A stretch of 64,000 bases of DNA from Isachenkonia alkalipeptolytica (lineage in GTDB: Bacteria; Bacillota; Clostridia; Peptostreptococcales; T1SED10-28), in contig NZ_SUMG01000007.1 of the NCBI RefSeq assembly GCF_009910325.1, positions 121,696 through 185,695 on the forward strand, read 5' to 3'. The notes beneath the pieces are model-generated. The model worked only from the letters and a program-made list of their open reading frames with translations. It was not told where the DNA came from and did no database searches. Positions 43,715 to 53,122 of this stretch are shown one piece after another. How positions within the stretch are numbered: position 1 is the first letter of the stretch; each line of letters begins with the position of its first letter. Position numbers and translations under genes: made by a program.

Positions 43715-44344
43715 GAAATTCGCTCCTTTATTTCCGTTCACAATGGGATTTTGCCCTCACAATGGTTTTTTTTCCTCACAATGGGATTTTGCTCGCTGAC
43801 AATATTCGTTTTTTCTCTTTTGTTATCCGATAATAATCGGGGTTTTTTCTGCCTTTTGTTCTTTAGACGAAAGGCCCTCTCCTTTCGTTCCCTACTCCCT
43901 ATTATCTTGTTTTTTCAAACTCAGTGTCTTATGAATATCTTTCGTTATGCTATCGATCAACCGATTTTCGACTCTCCGATTCTTCGATTCTCCGGCTCTC
44001 TCGATCTGTTCCGTCAAAACTTATTATATTCCATTTATACCCAATTGCTTTGAGGCGAAACCTGCACCATAGTCCTAAGTATTGATTTCAAGTCCTTCAA
44101 GCAGTCCTAGTCAGATTATTTTTTCACAAATTTGTCTTTTTCACTATACAGATGGAAGAAATCCCGCTATAATGTTTATAGTTGGTTTTAGTACCTGGTT
44201 ATAACTTTGATTTATTTCGAACTTATTACTTGCGAATTGCTTACGAAAATTATTGCGGTACTGATCCCCCACTTATTCCCACCTCGTCTTGCGGCGGGTG
44301 CAAATCGTTTAAATCAACAAAGGAGAGATGAAATCATAGAACTA
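43715..44344. other. Intergenic region with repeat and promoter
   Basis: Near 43738-43800 CACAATGGGATTTTG-type units repeat about three times. A promoter for the next gene is likely: TATACA at 44145-44150, 17 bp, TATAAT at 44168-44173. An open frame continues upstream of the chosen start but looks unlike protein. Nothing else is seen. Confidence 0.55.
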
Positions 44345-44866
44345 ATGGATCTGTTTAAAATTCAGGACTATATGGAAAAAGAAATTCAAGACTTTGCCAG
44401 CATCTCCGAAAATGCTCTGGGAGAAGAAAATACTTTCGACTTACGTTTCCTGGCCTTGCAGGTGAAAACCGGGGAGCTGGCCAATCTGACCAAATGCTAC
44501 AAATACAATGCCAAAACACCGGAGATTTCCGAGGAGAAACTGTTCCTAAGAGCCCTAGATGCTTTCCAACTGCTTCTTTCCATCGGTAATGTCCACCAAC
44601 TGAATTTCATAACCTTGGATGCCATTGAAGCTGTACCCGGGGAAGAAAATCAGATTAAAACCTTTTCAGCGATTTTTGATGGAATTGCAAAGCTTCGCAC
44701 CGTCCTGGAAAGCGGGGATTATTACCATGGACTGAATCTGTACATCCGGCTTTTTGCCCACTATATCTACCTGGCGCGGCATCTGAAGATTGATTTCGAA
44801 AAGATATATCGGTATTTTTTGATGCGGTATCCGATTCCCGAAAGTCTTTTGGAAAAAACTGATTAA
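44345..44866 (+). CDS. Dimeric dUTPase-like (MazG superfamily) protein, degenerate site
   Basis: 173 residues, all helical by appearance. MDLFKIQDYMEKEI and RFLALQVKTGELANLTKCYKY resemble the dimeric dUTPase_2 family, which hydrolyses dUTP with an ExxE...ExxD metal site. Here the first Glu is Lys41 (K-T-G-E) and the second motif reads RALD with Arg for Glu, so two of four metal ligands are missing. It may bind nucleotides without hydrolysis, or the match may be only structural. The start has AAAGGAGAG 18 bases upstream, longer than usual, so another start is possible. Promoter at 44145-44173. Confidence 0.5.
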   Translation: MDLFKIQDYMEKEIQDFASISENALGEENTFDLRFLALQVKTGELANLTKCYKYNAKTPEISEEKLFLRALDAFQLLLSIGNVHQLNFITLDAIEAVPGEENQIKTFSAIFDGIAKLRTVLESGDYYHGLNLYIRLFAHYIYLARHLKIDFEKIYRYFLMRYPIPESLLEKTD

Positions 44867-44886
44867 TTGCACTTTTTGTTATTGTA

Positions 44887-44916
44887 TTGTCAACCCATGG
44901 AACGATGGGGTATAAT
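44887..44916 (+). promoter_or_regulatory. Promoter of the SatP-like gene
   Basis: TTGTCA at 44887-44892, 18 bp spacer, TATAAT at 44911-44916. The ATG is 49 bp further on. Confidence 0.75.
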
Positions 44917-44964
44917 TTTATAAAATTCATGATATCTACGGATATCGAAAGTGAGGAATTATTT

Positions 44965-45648
44965 ATGAGTCAAAGTAATCAAGCCAAAGAGTGGTCTAAT
45001 CCCACACCGGCAGGCCTGGTGGCCCTGGCCATCGCATGTTTTTGTTTTTTCGCCCTTCTTACGGGAAGAGTCACCGAGGCGGCATTGCCCTTACTGGGAA
45101 TCTGGCTGCTTGGCGGGTTTGTGGTACAGGTCATTGTGGCCATTATCGACCTTAAAGGCGGAAACACCACCGGCGGAAACACCTTCTTATTTTTCAGCGC
45201 CTTTTTCATGCTGGTGGGAGGACTGGAAATGATTTATAAGTTTCAAATGGCCAGCAGCAATGTGGTGCTGGATGCCCGAATTGACGGATGGGCCTGGATG
45301 GTCCTGACCATCGTGATTTTACTATGGACCCCGGCGTTTTTAAAAACCCCCTTGGTCCTTAGCTTAATCGTCTTTGCCCTAAACATTGCACTGCCCTTTA
45401 TCACCCTGATGGACTTAGAGATTTTATCCGCGGATTTCGCCTTCATTCCCGCCTATGCCTTATTAGTAGCAGGCATTTTGGGGATTTATATGTCCGCGGC
45501 GATGATCGTAAACGGCGCCTTCGGTCGGGAAGTTTACCCGATGCCCGGTCCGATTTTAAAGGACCGGAAAGCTGAAACCGCTGAAGTGGAAAAAACCGCT
45601 GCGGCTGCCCTAGCAGAAGATCGAAAAGCAGCTACCTCGCTAAGCTAG
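44965..45648 (+). CDS. SatP/GPR1-FUN34-YaaH family transporter
   Basis: 227 residues with six membrane helices. The family motif NPTPAGLVALA is at the N-terminus and GGN(T)TGGNTFLFFSAFF in the third helix region. Members carry acetate and succinate with protons. The cytoplasmic tail of about 35 residues is Ala/Lys/Glu-rich. GTGAGGA lies ahead of the ATG, with a good promoter at 44887. It is convergent with the second class A PBP gene, and a family B palindrome lies 30 bp past the stop, possibly doing the work of a terminator. Confidence 0.85.
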   Translation: MSQSNQAKEWSNPTPAGLVALAIACFCFFALLTGRVTEAALPLLGIWLLGGFVVQVIVAIIDLKGGNTTGGNTFLFFSAFFMLVGGLEMIYKFQMASSNVVLDARIDGWAWMVLTIVILLWTPAFLKTPLVLSLIVFALNIALPFITLMDLEILSADFAFIPAYALLVAGILGIYMSAAMIVNGAFGREVYPMPGPILKDRKAETAEVEKTAAAALAEDRKAATSLS

Positions 45649-45678
45649 GTAGCTTAGCAAAATAGCGCAGAGATAGCA

Positions 45679-45733
45679 CAAAGGGGACGGAGGTATTTGA
45701 GTCATCATGACTCAAATACCTCCGTCCCCTTTG
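45679..45733. repeat. Family B perfect palindrome, 55 nt
   Basis: Arms of 27 nt with no mismatch around one C: CAAAGGGGACGGAGGT, then ATTTGAGTCAT, and the exact reverse complement. Partial copies (CCCTTTGGTTT) follow to 45760. It lies between the convergent transporter and PBP genes. Confidence 0.96.
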
Positions 45734-45764
45734 GTTTACCCTTTGGTTTGTCCTTTGGTTTATA

Positions 45765-48188
45765 TTAATCCACCGGGAGCTGATATTCATAGTCCCGGGG
45801 TTTGATTCCGTCGTGCTCCGCCGGATCGTAGGGTTCCGGCCGGACGAAGTAGACCCGCTCTTCCAAGAACATGGGAAGGTGGAACCACCTTGGCCGTCCT
45901 CCGCTGCTACGGTGGACATGGACCGAAACATGGGCTTCGCAGTGTTCCGTGGGCTCCGTGCCTTCGATGAAAAGCTCGGTGACTACCTGGGAGCCCCTGG
46001 GATCCCGTTCACAAAGATCCGTGGGGAGTTTCCCCGAGATCCTGCAGACTTCCACCTCGATAATGTTACCGGGGCGGGCAAATTCCTGATTGGAATAGCC
46101 CTCTTCGTCATGAATCCTGCCCATAACCTTCGACCACAGCCGGGCGGATACCTCGCTGCTTCTGCCCAGTGGCTCCCCCCGGTCGTATCCGATCCAGGTG
46201 GCGGCGGAAAGGTAGGGAGTGTATCCCACAAACCAGGCATCCTTTTGCTCCTGGGAGGTTCCGGTTTTCCCGGCGACGGGAATCCCTTCATTGTTCGGCC
46301 GAATGGCCGCCTGCCATCCGTAACCTTCATTGGCCGGGGTTACCGCATGTTGCATCATGTCCGTCAAAAGGTAGGCTACATCTTCCCCCACCACGCGTCG
46401 GCTCCCTTCCCCGAATCCGATTTTTCCCCGGTTATCCAACAGTACATTCCCCGAAGAATCCTTCACATGGGTAAAGGCCACCAGATCTTTATATACGCCT
46501 CGATTGGCAATGGCATTATAAGCCCGGTTCATCGCGTAGGGCGAGGCGCTTCCCGACCCCAGTACCGTGGAATAGTCATAGGTATGGTGTTCAATCCCCA
46601 ACTCATTTAAATACTGCTGCATCACCGCATTGGATCCTGCAACGGTGGGATCCAGCTCATCCAGCAGTTTCGTGGCGCTGACGTTACTGGAGATAGACAG
46701 AGCCTCCCGAAGATTGATCAGACCCAAATAGCCGGTATCCCCCACGTTTTGGGGATGCCGACGTTCCGGGTCATTAAAATCGAAATATACCGGAAGATCA
46801 TCGATTACACTGGCCACGGTGTGGTCATTGTCCAGGGCCGGTAAAAACGCGGCCAGAGGCTTGATCGATGAGCCCACCGGTCGGCCGGTCCCCACGGCGC
46901 GGTTAAAACTGCCGCTGCCCAGGGTCTCCCGTCCCCCCATTAAGGCTTTGATCTCCCCCGTATAGGGATTGGAGATAATCATCGCCCCCTGAGGCTGCAC
47001 ATTTCCCTGTTCATCCCGCAAAAGGTTCCCCGCACTGTCCCGAAAGCTTGGCGGGAAATTATCGGGATTTTGAAATTCTTCCTCCATGATATTTTGCATC
47101 TCCGGATCCAAGGTACTGTAAATCCGAAGGCCTCCGGTGCTGATCTTTTGCCTTGCCTGGTCAATGCTCATGCCGTCCTCCACAAAGCCTTCCATCACCT
47201 CGGCCCGAATAAATTCTCCGAACTGCCCGGAAATATCCTCTTCGTCGAATCGGCTGGGATTGATCCGTTCATCTAGGCGCTCACTTTCTTCTAAGGCCTC
47301 CCGGTACTCGTCTTCCGTGATATAGTCGTTTCGAAGCATCTGCCCTAATACCGTTCGATACCTGGGTACCGTCCGCTCATCAAAAATAATTGTATAATCG
47401 TGATAATCACCGTAAACCACATGATCCTCCAGAACCTCATCACTGGGAATATACCGGATGGGGGAGTACCGTGCGGGATGCTGGGTGATCCCTGCAATCA
47501 GCGCACTTTCCACTAAATCCAGTTCACTGACGGGCTTGGAAAAATAAGCCTGGGATGCGGCTTCCACCCCATGATTCTGGCCCCCTAAATTGATGGTGTT
47601 CAAATAAGCCTCAAGAATCTTCTCCTTGGACAGTTGGCTCTCAATCTCCTTGGCGTAATAGGCATCCTGTATTTTCCGTCTTAGGGTCTGTTCATGGGTG
47701 AGATATACGTTTTTCGCCAGCTGCTGGGTAATGGTGCTTCCTCCCTGGCGGGAGTCCGTGGTAAGATTATTCCAGGTGGCTCCCACTATCCTTCGATAAT
47801 CCAGACCGCTATGCTCCCAAAACCGCTCGTCCTCCACAGCCACAATGGCTTCCTGCATGGTCTCCGGGATTTTCTCCAGGGGCACGATAATTCTTTTCTC
47901 CTCTTTTCCGACCACTTCCATCTGCTCCCCGACGTTATCATAGATAATGGAGTTTTGTTCAATATAGTCATAAATATTTTTCGCCTGAATCTCCGGGGTC
48001 TCATTCAAGATGTTTAAGACCCAAAAAAGTCCCAACACTCCGCCGAGGACGATTAAAATCGCCAAAACAATGCTCAGCATCTTCATGACGTACCGCAGTG
48101 TCTCTTTTTTATTGGACGTACTGTATTTTTGTCTCTTCAATCCGGTACTTTTCTGATTTTCCTGATCCCGGTGGTTTTCTTTGTTCAT
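45765..48188 (-). CDS. Class A penicillin-binding protein (copy 2)
   Basis: 807 residues, a close paralogue of the gene at 34844. One membrane helix (about 35-57), GT51 domain with VEDERFWEHSG and RQGGSTITQQLAKNVYL, transpeptidase with GSSIKPLAAF (Ser near 438), ISSNVSA and AGKTGTSQEQ (near 641). The C-terminal wall part keeps the same Cys pattern (SGKLPTDLCERDPRGSQVVT) but the acidic tail is missing. AGGAGGGG lies before the ATG. Two such enzymes may share or split wall synthesis under different conditions. Confidence 0.93.
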   Translation of the reverse strand: MNKENHRDQENQKSTGLKRQKYSTSNKKETLRYVMKMLSIVLAILIVLGGVLGLFWVLNILNETPEIQAKNIYDYIEQNSIIYDNVGEQMEVVGKEEKRIIVPLEKIPETMQEAIVAVEDERFWEHSGLDYRRIVGATWNNLTTDSRQGGSTITQQLAKNVYLTHEQTLRRKIQDAYYAKEIESQLSKEKILEAYLNTINLGGQNHGVEAASQAYFSKPVSELDLVESALIAGITQHPARYSPIRYIPSDEVLEDHVVYGDYHDYTIIFDERTVPRYRTVLGQMLRNDYITEDEYREALEESERLDERINPSRFDEEDISGQFGEFIRAEVMEGFVEDGMSIDQARQKISTGGLRIYSTLDPEMQNIMEEEFQNPDNFPPSFRDSAGNLLRDEQGNVQPQGAMIISNPYTGEIKALMGGRETLGSGSFNRAVGTGRPVGSSIKPLAAFLPALDNDHTVASVIDDLPVYFDFNDPERRHPQNVGDTGYLGLINLREALSISSNVSATKLLDELDPTVAGSNAVMQQYLNELGIEHHTYDYSTVLGSGSASPYAMNRAYNAIANRGVYKDLVAFTHVKDSSGNVLLDNRGKIGFGEGSRRVVGEDVAYLLTDMMQHAVTPANEGYGWQAAIRPNNEGIPVAGKTGTSQEQKDAWFVGYTPYLSAATWIGYDRGEPLGRSSEVSARLWSKVMGRIHDEEGYSNQEFARPGNIIEVEVCRISGKLPTDLCERDPRGSQVVTELFIEGTEPTEHCEAHVSVHVHRSSGGRPRWFHLPMFLEERVYFVRPEPYDPAEHDGIKPRDYEYQLPVD

Positions 48189-48227
48189 TTTTCCCCTCCT
48201 GAATTTCCTCCTCGATCCCCATATAAT

Positions 48228-48265
48228 CCCTTTGGTTCATCCCCTTTGGTTCACTTTGGTTCATC
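48228..48265. repeat. Family B arm fragments
   Basis: CCCTTTGGTTCATCCCCTTTGGTTCACTTTGGTTCATCC: three short pieces of the outer family B arm in a row, over the 3' end of the kinase gene. Written in pieces: CCCTTTGGTTCAT repeats. Confidence 0.7.
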
Positions 48266-49694
48266 CAAAAATCGAATAGATTTTTTGATTAATAGGATCC
48301 GCATAATCCTTTATTTCCGAGTATACTTCCTGAATCACTCTTTCATATAGTTGATGGTGCTCCAGGTTCGGTTCGAAGGAATCCTTGATTTTGACCATTT
48401 TCTCCACGGCGGTTTTGTAATCGGGATAGTATCCGGAGCCTACCGCTACATTGATGGCGGCGCCGATCCCCGCGGCGTTGTTGATGACGTTTCGAACAGA
48501 TTTGATCCCGAAGGCATCAGCAAAGATCTGCATAAATAGTTCACTGTTGGAGCCGCCGCCGGAGACAATCACCTGCTTCGGATACACCTCCAGCTCCTTA
48601 CACATGGCATCCACACTGATTTTCATGGTCATGGCAATGGACTCCATAATAGAGCGGTACATATGTCCCCGTTTGTGCCGGCCGTCCAGCCCGATAAACA
48701 GAGCCTTTCGGTAAGGCAGATCATTCGGTGCCAGAAACTCCCCTACGGTGATCAGCCCTTCACTGCCCGGACCCACCTTCTTCGCTTCCAACTCTAAAAG
48801 ACCTTCCACGGATTGTCCCCTTTGGGCTGCTTTTTCCTCGATTTCCTCTCCTAAAAGATCTTTAAACCAGGTGATGCTCCACATTCCTCTTCGAATGCCG
48901 TTGCTTGTTTCATAGAGATACTGATAGGGAATGGCGGCCAGGTTCGACCAGTAGTGCTCCGCCTCCTCAGTATACTCATCTCCCTTCATCATGCCTCCGA
49001 TATAGGTTCCCAGAGATACCAGCACCGAATCCTTATTATGGATCCCGGCTCCTAGCCCCTCCGCCGCCTTGTCGTTGGCCGTAGCATAGACGGGGCAGCC
49101 CTCCGGTAAACCGGTAGCTTCAGCGGCTTTTTTTGTTACGACTCCCAGCTCTTCTCCCGGCAAGGCCAGATCAAATAACATCTCCCGGGTAAGATTATAG
49201 TAGGCATAATCGGAAGGATCCTCACTCCATTTCCAGTTGATACGATCCAGGGGGCCGTAGACCCCTTCATAATTCGCCGCTGTATCCTTAAACTGACCGG
49301 TTAAGCGATGGGTAAGATATCCGGTGGTGGTGGTGATATAAGCGGTCTCGGGAATGTCCTGCTGATAAGGCTTCGAAAGCCGTTTATCCATCCAGTTGAT
49401 CACGGGATAGGCCAGGGTTCCGTCTTCTTTCAAATACACCCGGCAACAGCGGATGCTCCCGAGTCCGATCCCGATGATCTCCCGGTGGTCGCCGTCAAAC
49501 TTCTCCATCAGCCGTTTACTGACACTTTGTAAGGATTCCCACAGATCATCATCGGGGTGCTCTGCGGTGTCAGCATCGGGGATATATAAGGGCCGAAGTT
49601 TTTGCTTCTCCTCTAAAATCAGGTTCCCTTCCAGATCGTAAATCCCGATTTTTGTACTCTGGGTACCGCCGTCGATTCCAATAATATATTTCAC
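48261..49694 (-). CDS. FGGY-family carbohydrate kinase (xylulokinase-like)
   Basis: 477 residues of the two-domain FGGY fold: phosphate motif IIGIDGGTQSTKIGIYD at the N-terminus, the middle LVSLGTYIGG and the ATP motif VSGGGSNSELFMQIFAD. The closest named relatives are xylulokinases, but the substrate could be another ketose or polyol. It starts at GTG 49694 with GGAGGG nine bases ahead. It is the last gene of a minus-strand run behind a short-chain dehydrogenase, EtfA, EtfB and a flavin dehydrogenase, so it probably phosphorylates the product of that oxidation. Confidence 0.85.
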   Translation of the reverse strand: MKYIIGIDGGTQSTKIGIYDLEGNLILEEKQKLRPLYIPDADTAEHPDDDLWESLQSVSKRLMEKFDGDHREIIGIGLGSIRCCRVYLKEDGTLAYPVINWMDKRLSKPYQQDIPETAYITTTTGYLTHRLTGQFKDTAANYEGVYGPLDRINWKWSEDPSDYAYYNLTREMLFDLALPGEELGVVTKKAAEATGLPEGCPVYATANDKAAEGLGAGIHNKDSVLVSLGTYIGGMMKGDEYTEEAEHYWSNLAAIPYQYLYETSNGIRRGMWSITWFKDLLGEEIEEKAAQRGQSVEGLLELEAKKVGPGSEGLITVGEFLAPNDLPYRKALFIGLDGRHKRGHMYRSIMESIAMTMKISVDAMCKELEVYPKQVIVSGGGSNSELFMQIFADAFGIKSVRNVINNAAGIGAAINVAVGSGYYPDYKTAVEKMVKIKDSFEPNLEHHQLYERVIQEVYSEIKDYADPINQKIYSIFG

Positions 49695-49790
49695 AGTCTG
49701 TCCCTCCTCTGCCTTTTGGTAAGCCTTTCCGGCAGTTCTTGTTTACTATCTTTACTGCTAACTTCATCGGTTCCATCGGTGCTGATTTGT

Positions 49791-50570
49791 TTATCGCATC
49801 AAATAGCCGCCGTCCACGGTGAGAATATGGCCGTTCACATAGTTCGAGGCGTTGCTGGCCAGAAACACGCAGGCCCCCATTAAATCACTGCCTTCCCCCC
49901 ATCGATTGGCGGGGATATGGGAAAGAATTTTTTCGTTCTGCTTTGCATCAGATCGGGTTTTCTCTGTCAGTTTCGTCGCAAAGTAGCCCGGGGCAATGGC
50001 ATTTACCTGGATATTAAATTCTCCCAGTTCATCACACATGGCCTTGGTAAGCCCTGCGATTCCATGTTTCGTTGCAGCATAGGCCGGGGACCACTTGCCT
50101 CCCAGAAAGGAAAATAAGGAGGCGATGTTGATGATTTTTCCGCTTCCCTGCTTGATCATATGTTTACAGGCTTCATGGGCCATCTCATAGGCGGCGGTTA
50201 AATTCACCGACACCATTTTATCCCACTCCAACCGGGTGAACTTGGTCACATCCTCTACATTGATGGAGATCCCGGCACTGTTGATCACAATATCCACACT
50301 GCCCCACTGCTTCACACAAGCATCCACGGCCCTTTTGCACTGACCGTCCTTCGTTAGGTCCGCCTGAATGTAGTGATACTCCACGCCGCATTTTTCCACT
50401 TCCTGTTTTACGTCTCCGTTATCCCCGGATATGCTAACGGCTAACACATTGGCTCCCGCCTTGGCCAGGGCTACGGAAAATGCTTGGCCCAAACCGCTAT
50501 TTCCTCCGGTGACAATGGCATTTTTCCCCTTCAAGGAAAAATAACTCATATCGAAATCCGTCAAATTCAT
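49791..50570 (-). CDS. Short-chain dehydrogenase/reductase
   Basis: 259 residues of the classical SDR type: cofactor motif TGGNSGLG, NSAGI, catalytic Ser in IASLFSFLGG and YAATK. C-terminal VNGHILTVDGGYL fits gluconate 5-dehydrogenase and related polyol/ketose enzymes. A Ser-Gly (SISGDN) where NADPH enzymes have Arg leaves cofactor choice open. GGAGGG precedes the ATG. It lies between EtfA and the FGGY kinase and probably interconverts a polyol or sugar acid with its keto form. Confidence 0.87.
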   Translation of the reverse strand: MNLTDFDMSYFSLKGKNAIVTGGNSGLGQAFSVALAKAGANVLAVSISGDNGDVKQEVEKCGVEYHYIQADLTKDGQCKRAVDACVKQWGSVDIVINSAGISINVEDVTKFTRLEWDKMVSVNLTAAYEMAHEACKHMIKQGSGKIINIASLFSFLGGKWSPAYAATKHGIAGLTKAMCDELGEFNIQVNAIAPGYFATKLTEKTRSDAKQNEKILSHIPANRWGEGSDLMGACVFLASNASNYVNGHILTVDGGYLMR

Positions 50571-50671
50571 AAGTTGTACCCTCCAGCTTTTAGATTTAAC
50601 TCTCTCGGCGTCTGTAGACTTCCTGTTTTTTCAGATGATGTTCTTTTTCTTTATGCTTTTTTCTTTTTTCC

Positions 50672-50713
50672 TTGGTGTTTATGGCTTGGTGTTTATGGCT
50701 TGGTGTTTATGGC
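50672..50713. repeat. 14-bp tandem repeat
   Basis: Three copies of TTGGTGTTTATGGC at 50672, 50686 and 50700, between the EtfA and SDR genes. Confidence 0.93.
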
Positions 50714-50743
50714 TTAACCTTTAGGCCTTTCTCTTAATTGTCT

Positions 50744-51856
50744 TTATTCCTTCGCCGGTTCATCTTGATTCTTCCCCTGATGAATCCGCTCCAGGAGTTT
50801 TTCAACAAATACCTTGCCGTCTCCCGCCACTACAATATCGGCGATGCTGCAAATCGGCGCCCGGCTTTTTTTATTCACCGCAATGACGTGCTCCGGAGTT
50901 TTCAGCCCTTCAATATGCTGAATGGAGCCGCTGATGCCAATGGCAATGTAGAGTTTCGGGCTGACGGTTTTTCCCGACTGGCCTACCTGGATGCTCCTCG
51001 GGGCAATGTCCTGGTCGATGATCTTTCGACTGGCGGCAACCTGTCCCTTCAAGGCTTGGGCCAGGGCCTCCAGCTCATTAAAATACCGAGCGGCACCTCC
51101 GCCGCCGGCGATTAGCACCTCGCTTTCCCGAATATCCGCCGCACTTTCCTGCTTTTTTCTTCGAAGAAGCTTGATCCCCGGCTCTTGGATATGATCAAAA
51201 GAGACGGTTTGCCACCGGCTTTTTACGGTCCGGGACCGGTCCCACTGAAAAACCTTTTGCCGAACGCTCATCATCAGCGGTCCTGCTCCCCGGTTCTTAA
51301 TCGCCGCCATCAGCTTTCCGCTGTAGGCAGGGCGTATCAGTTCGATGTTTTCTCCGTCGGATTCAATGGCGGTAACATCGGCGGTCAGTCCGGTCTTAAG
51401 GCGCATGGAAAGCCTGGGGGCAAGCATTCTTCCCACATGGTCCGCGGGGATTAAAATGCTGTGGAAATCGTAGAGGCGGTGGAGTTTTTCCATGCAGTTG
51501 GTCAGGTTTTTTATGTCATAGAAGATTTCCTCATGGATAACAGTATATTCGCTGCCACTGTACTGCCGCATGCCTTGTGTGCCATCCCTGCTGTCATCAT
51601 GCCGCATGCCTTGCTCTGCACTTGCTTGCTCTGCACTTGCTTGCTCTGCACTTGCTTGCTCTGTGTTTTCCAGGTCTTTTCTCACTTCTCCCCGAATCAG
51701 CACATCGAAATGCCCCTCCAGCTCTTGTAGGGCTTCAGGATCTCCAAATCCATAGATCTCCGCCGCTTCCCGGCCGTAAAGCCTATCCGCCGCATCGATT
51801 AAATCTATGGCGTCCTGTATATTTTCTTTTCCCGCGTAAATCAGACATTTTTTCAT
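50744..51856 (-). CDS. etfA: Electron transfer flavoprotein alpha subunit
   Basis: 370 residues. The C-terminal FAD domain shows GGGGAARYF, IDQDIAPRSIQVGQSGKTVSP, GISGSIQHIEG and the ending CSIADIVVAGDGKVF. The N-terminal half is diverged and has a low-complexity insert with AEQAS repeated about three times (15-bp DNA unit at 51617-51664). With EtfB it takes electrons from a flavin dehydrogenase and passes them to NAD, ferredoxin or the membrane. It starts one base after the etfB stop (TAATATG), so translation is coupled. Confidence 0.9.
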   Translation of the reverse strand: MKKCLIYAGKENIQDAIDLIDAADRLYGREAAEIYGFGDPEALQELEGHFDVLIRGEVRKDLENTEQASAEQASAEQASAEQGMRHDDSRDGTQGMRQYSGSEYTVIHEEIFYDIKNLTNCMEKLHRLYDFHSILIPADHVGRMLAPRLSMRLKTGLTADVTAIESDGENIELIRPAYSGKLMAAIKNRGAGPLMMSVRQKVFQWDRSRTVKSRWQTVSFDHIQEPGIKLLRRKKQESAADIRESEVLIAGGGGAARYFNELEALAQALKGQVAASRKIIDQDIAPRSIQVGQSGKTVSPKLYIAIGISGSIQHIEGLKTPEHVIAVNKKSRAPICSIADIVVAGDGKVFVEKLLERIHQGKNQDEPAKE

Positions 51857-51857
51857 A

Positions 51858-52652
51858 TTAGATATATTCCTTTTCCTTTAAGAATTGATAAACCCGTTCA
51901 ATGCCTTCCTCGTCATTTTTCACCGTGATGTTTTCCTTTTTCCCCATAGTTTTCATAAAGGTTCTTGATACCTCGGTGAGGGATCCGGAAAGCCCCACTT
52001 CCTCTTCTGTCAGCTGCAGATCCTGATTGGTGAGAACCTCCATTTTATCTCGGACATCCCGCTGAAAATCCTCGTAGCGAATGTAGGGCATCTTATACTC
52101 CCGGCTTTTTTCAAAGCTGATGATTCCCGGAAGCTTCATCTGAAACTGCAGTATGTCCCCTTCGCTGTTCACCTCTAGGAGGCCCTTCCCTTGAAGCAGC
52201 TGCTCGATATTTACGGTGATCACATTATTCATCTGTGGGATGTCTAAAATCTCGGCGATTTGTCCCGGCACATGGGAGGTGTCCCCGTCTAAGGAATGGG
52301 TTCCGGTGAAAATACAGTCCGCCCTTCGGGTCTTTAAAAACTCTCCGATAATCCGACTGGTGGCATAGGTGTCGCTTCCCACATATAAGGGATCACTGAT
52401 CAAGGTTCCCCGGTCCACATCTCTTCTTAGAAGATCCTGAAACTTTCGGCTGACCCCTTCCGGTCCCATGGTTACAATTTCCACATTGGTTTCCGGGGCC
52501 GCCTCCTTTACTTTCAGCGCCGCCGCCAGGGCGATTTCATCGTCGGGATTCAGCTTAAGCTTCGCCTTTTCCCGCATCAATATATTTTTCTTTTGATCAA
52601 ATTGAATGTTTTCCACATCGGGAATGAATTTTACCAAACATATTATCTTCAT
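51858..52652 (-). CDS. etfB: Electron transfer flavoprotein beta subunit
   Basis: 264 residues with the EtfB start IICLVKFIPDVENI, LNPDDEIALAAALKVKE and DTSHVPGQIAEILDIP, which together bind nucleotide (AMP, or NAD/FAD in confurcating forms). Whether this pair confurcates electrons as the lactate dehydrogenase-EtfAB of acetogens does cannot be read by eye. AGGAG precedes the ATG. Between it and the upstream dehydrogenase gene lies a 430-bp tandem repeat, an odd thing inside an operon. Confidence 0.92.
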   Translation of the reverse strand: MKIICLVKFIPDVENIQFDQKKNILMREKAKLKLNPDDEIALAAALKVKEAAPETNVEIVTMGPEGVSRKFQDLLRRDVDRGTLISDPLYVGSDTYATSRIIGEFLKTRRADCIFTGTHSLDGDTSHVPGQIAEILDIPQMNNVITVNIEQLLQGKGLLEVNSEGDILQFQMKLPGIISFEKSREYKMPYIRYEDFQRDVRDKMEVLTNQDLQLTEEEVGLSGSLTEVSRTFMKTMGKKENITVKNDEEGIERVYQFLKEKEYI

Positions 52653-52679
52653 AGTCGCGACTCCTGTCTTTGTTTCTGT

Positions 52680-53105
52680 ACTGTACTATGCTATGCTTTA
52701 CGTACTGTACTTTGCTATATTGCGCTTTCCATACTGCGCTTTACCTACTGCGATTTGCCATACTGCGCTTTACCTACTGCGATTTGCCATACTGCGCTTT
52801 ACCTACTGTGCTTTGCTATACTGCGCTTTGCTATATTGCGCTTTGTTATATTGCGATTTCCATACTGTGCTTTACGTACTGTGCTTTACGTACTGTGCTT
52901 TACGTACTGTGCTTTACGTACTGTGCTTTACGTACTGTGCTTTGCTATACTGCGCTTTCCATATTGCGCTTTCCATACTGCGCTTTACCTACTGTGCTTT
53001 GCTATACTGCGCTTTGCTATTTTGCGTTTACGTACTGCGCTTTGCATACTGCACTTCGCATACTGCGCTTTCCATACTGCGCTTTCCATACTGTGCTTTA
53101 CCGCA
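52680..53105. repeat. Long 14-bp tandem repeat between dehydrogenase and etfB
   Basis: About 30 units of 14 bp, GTACTGTGCTTTAC in the purest part (52863-52930), elsewhere drifting to CATACTGCGCTTTC and similar. Several plus-strand frames stay open through it, but their translations are only repeats of the unit and are not genes. It fills the whole gap between the FAD oxidase gene and etfB. Confidence 0.95.
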
Positions 53106-53122
53106 CTGCCCCTTACCTATCC

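Noticed and set aside
45679..45733. Family B palindromes as ordinary terminators only
   Set aside because: They lack consistent T-runs, recur with a conserved outer sequence, exist also as tandem or single arms, and surround a RAYT gene. Termination may be an effect but does not explain them.
45813..46610. Plus-strand open frame of 265 codons
   Set aside because: It is antisense to the conserved transpeptidase and C-terminal part of the second class A PBP; no start signal.
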